From contig NW_027478443.1 of assembly GCF_051014685.1 (NCBI RefSeq), positions 806,001 to 870,000 on the forward strand: a stretch of DNA of 64,000 bases. The letters run 5' to 3'. Below, in pieces: positions 61,501 to 64,000 of the stretch. Source of the stretch: Ptiloglossa arizonensis (lineage: Eukaryota > Arthropoda > Insecta > Hymenoptera > Colletidae). How positions within the stretch are numbered: the stretch's first letter is position 1; the number at the start of each line of letters is the position of its first letter. A model generated the notes under the pieces. It had not been told where the DNA came from, did not search any database, and was given only the letters and a program-made list of their open reading frames with translations. Both the position numbers and the translations under genes were made by a program.

Positions 61501-64000
61501 ATGGTTAAGAAGACAACAAAGTTTTCGCACTTCTGCTGCTCCAAACGCTTAACCAGAATGGCCTAGGGAAAAAATACACGTACCGTTGTAACCGGGCGAG
61601 TTTCTACTTGCAAATGCAATAGGAATTTTTGGGTTAGGTCAATCCGTTCGCTAGATATGGGAGTTTGAAGCCAAGAAATGGTTGACCAGGCAAACATTTT
61701 TCGCAAATCTGCTGCTCCAAACGCTTAACCAGAATGGCCTAGGGAAAAAATACACATACCGTTGTAATCGGGCAAGTTTCTACTTTCAGTTACAGTAGGA
61801 ATTTTTGGGTTAGGTCAATCCGTTCGCGAGATATGGGAGTTTGAAGCCAAGGAATGGTTGAGGAGGCAAAACATTTTTCGCAATTCTGCTGCTCCAAACG
61901 CTTAACAAGAATGGCCTAGGGAAAAAATACACATACCGTTGTAATCGGGCGAGTTTCTACTTTCAGATGCAATAGGAATTTTTGGGTTAGGTCAATCTGT
62001 TCGCGAGATATGGGAGTTTGAAGCTAAGAAATGGTTAAGAAGACAACAAAGTTTTCGCAATTCTGCTGCTCCAAACGCTTAACCAGAATGGCCTAGGGAA
62101 AAAATACACCTACCGTTGTAATCGGGCAAGTTTCTACTTTCAGTTACAGTAGGAATTTTTGGGTTAGGTCAATCCGTTCGCGAGATATGGGAGTTTGAAG
62201 CCAAGGAATGGTTGAGAAGACAACAAATTTTTCGCAATTCTGCTGCTCCAAACGCTTAACCAGAATGGGCTAGGGAAAAAATACACATACCGTTGTAATC
62301 GGGCGAGTTTCTACTTTCACACGCAACAGGAATTTTTGGGTTAGGTCAATCCGTTCGCGAGATATGGGAGTTTGAAGCCAAGAAATGGTTGAGAAGACAA
62401 CAACTTTTTCGCAATTCTGGGGCTCCAAACGCTTAACCAGAATGGCCTAGGGAAAAAACACACATACCGTTGTAATCGGGCGAGTTTCTACTTTCACACG
62501 CAACAGGAATTTTTGGGTTAGGTCAATCCGTTCGCGAGATATGGGAGTTTGAAGCCAAGAAATGGTTGAGAAGGCAAAACATTTTTCGCAATTCTGCTGC
62601 TCCAAACGCTTAACCAGAATGGCCTAGGGAAAAAATACACATACCGTTGTAACCGGGCGAGTTTCTACTTTCAAATGCAATAGGAATTTTTGGGTTAGGT
62701 CAATCCGTTCGCTAGATATGGGAGTATGAAGCCAAGAAATGGTTGACAAGGCAAACATTTTTCGCAATTCTGCTGCTCCAAACGCTTAACCAGAATGGCC
62801 TAGGGAAAAAATACACATACCGTTGTAATCGGGCGAGTTTCTACTTTCAGACGCAACAGGAATTTTTGGGTTAGGTCAATCTGTTCGCGAGATATGGGAG
62901 TTTGAAGCCAAGAAATTGTTGAGAAGGCAAAACATTTTTCGCAATTCTGCTGATCCAAACGCTTAACCAGAATGGCCTAGGGAAAAAATACACATACCGT
63001 TGTAATCGGGCGAGTTTCTACTTTCAGTTACAATAGCAATTTTTGGGTTAGGTCAATCCGTTCGCTAGATATGGGAGTATGAAGCCAAGAAATGGTTGAC
63101 AAGGCAAACATTTTTCGCAATTCTGCTGCTCCAAACGCTTAACCAGAATGGCCTAGGGAAAAAATACACATACCGTTGTAATCGGGCGAGTTTCTACTTT
63201 CAGACGCAACAGGAATTTTTGGGTTAGGTCAATCCGTTCGCGAGATATGGGAGTTTGAAGCCAAGAAATTGTTGAGAAGGCAAAACATTTTTCGCAATTC
63301 TGCTGATCCAAACGATTAACCAGAATGGCCTAGGGAAAAAATACACATACCGTTGTAATCGGGCGAGTTTCTACTTTCAGTTACAATAGGAATTTTTGGG
63401 TTAGGTCAATCCGTTCGCGAGATATGGGAGTTTGAAGCCAAGGAATGGTTGAGAAGACAACAAATTTTTCGCAATTCTGCTGCTCCAAACGCTTAACCAG
63501 AATGGGCTAGGGAAAAAATACACATACCGTTGTAATCGGGCGAGTTTCTACTTTCACACGCAACAGGAATTTTTGGGTTAGGTCAATCCGTTCGCGAGAT
63601 ATGGGAGTTTGAAGCCAAGAAATGGTTGAGAAGACAACAACTTTTTCGCAATTCTGGGGCTCCAAACGCTTAACCAGAATGCCCTAGGGAAAAAATACAC
63701 ATACCGTTGTAATCGGGCGAGTTTCTACTTTCACACGCAACAGGAATTTTTGGGTTAGGTCAATCCGTTCGCGAGATATGGGAGTTTGAAGCCAAGAAAT
63801 GGTTGAGAAGGCAAAACATTTTTCGCAATTCTGCTGCTCCAAACGCTTAACCAGAATGGCCTAGGGAAAAAATACACATACCGTTGTAACCGGGCGAGTT
63901 TCTACTTGCAAATGCAATAGGAATTTTTGGGTTAGGTCAATCCGTTCGCTAGATATGGGAGTATGAAGCCAAGAAATGGTTGACAAGGCAAACATTTTTC

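Larger units (their letters stand above)
5629..64000. repeat. 176-178-bp satellite array, ~330 head-to-tail monomers, continuing past the window
   Basis: From GAGATATGGGAG at about 5629 to the last base, the sequence is one tandem array with no inserted gene or transposon that I can find. A typical monomer, phased from GTTGTAATCGG to ACACATACC, is 177 bp and about 42% G+C. Fixed landmarks in order: GGCGAGTTTCTACTT, GGAATTTTTGGGTTAGGTCA, TTCGCGAGATATGGG, GAAGCCAAG, CATTTTTCGCAATTCTGC, CGCTTAACCAGAATGG, CCTAGGG and an A5-A6 run. Two main classes recur: one with CTTTCAGA/CTTTCACA, GCGAGATA and AGAAGGCAAAAC; the other (often 1 bp shorter) with CTTGCAAATG, GCTAGATA and ACAAGGCAAAC. CpG is not depleted (about 8 per monomer, near expectation). 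All monomers point the same way. I do not recognise the family. It may be pericentromeric or centromeric, but position alone cannot show that. Confidence 0.97.
37691..64000. repeat. Right array domain: irregular 6-8-monomer higher-order blocks
   Basis: About 149 monomers rich in subtypes rare on the left: GGGCGGGTTTC, GAAGCTAAGAAATGGTTAAG with ACAAAGTTTTCGC, TGACCAGGC, GATATCGGAG, GATATGGGACTTTG and TACACCTACC. The marker GGGACTTTG falls at 51579, 52817, 53877, 55291, 57237, 58299, 59360 and 61129, spacings close to 6, 7, 8, 10 or 11 monomers. GCATCAAAC recurs 1237 bp apart (38204/39441, seven monomers). Confidence 0.75.

Noticed and set aside
5629..64000. TTAGG (insect telomere unit) inside GGGTTAGGTC of every monomer
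   Set aside because: A single five-base occurrence per 177 bp with no tandem TTAGG; chance is enough.
5629..64000. CRISPR-like array
   Set aside because: Direct repeats without unique spacers and units of 177 bp; this is satellite DNA in a eukaryotic context.
5629..64000. tRNA-derived origin (B-box-like GGTCAATCC)
   Set aside because: It does not fit the GGTTCGANNCC pattern and no A box lies at the right distance.
5629..64000. Calling the array a centromere
   Set aside because: Monomer length and higher-order structure fit, but no chromatin or cytological evidence can be read from sequence; many satellites are pericentromeric or subtelomeric.

Overview
The window looks like an insect nuclear genome, most likely a hymenopteran (bee or ant). 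That is an inference from an outspread/MPRIP-type first coding exon, an R1-clade non-LTR retrotransposon and CpG-rich unique DNA; the species cannot be named. No bacterial-type genes, rRNA, tRNA or CRISPR were seen. Everything that reads as coding lies on the minus strand and in the first 4.6 kb.

Layout, left to right. (1) 1 to about 4190, minus strand: the 5' two-thirds of an R1-clade retrotransposon. It holds ORF1 (gag-like, three C-terminal zinc-knuckle motifs, broken by two homopolymer frameshifts) and ORF2 (AP-like endonuclease followed by reverse transcriptase, open throughout but cut by the window edge). The ORFs share a TAATG stop/start overlap. (2) 4191-4301: the first ~110 bp of an intron. 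(3) 4302-4595, minus strand: the first coding exon of an outspread (osp)/MPRIP-like PH-domain actin regulator. The retrotransposon therefore lies, in sense orientation, within or beside the intron that follows this exon. (4) 4596-5628: the unique leader/promoter side of that gene, with a candidate TATA box, seven tandem GATAATCC units (each holding a TAATCC homeodomain-type site) and two small direct duplications. (5) 5629-64000: one uninterrupted satellite array, about 58.4 kb and roughly 330 head-to-tail monomers of 176-178 bp, running off the right edge.

The array is not uniform. Diagnostic variants define several monomer subtypes in two main length classes. They are arranged in nested higher-order repeats: a 14-monomer (2472 bp) tandem pair, a 47-monomer (8298 bp) period carrying two near-identical 7.1 kb copies, a 9-monomer (1587 bp) duplication with chimeric junction monomers, and irregular 6-8-monomer blocks on the right. 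A cluster of small indels near 37.1-37.7 kb separates a left and a right domain with different subtype content and is a possible assembly weak point. Nearly every monomer holds TTCGCGAGATATGGG, one base away from the mammalian CENP-B box core pattern, and six monomers at 39-49 kb match that core exactly. The small ORFs throughout the array come from the repeat itself (177 = 3 x 59) and are not annotated as genes.
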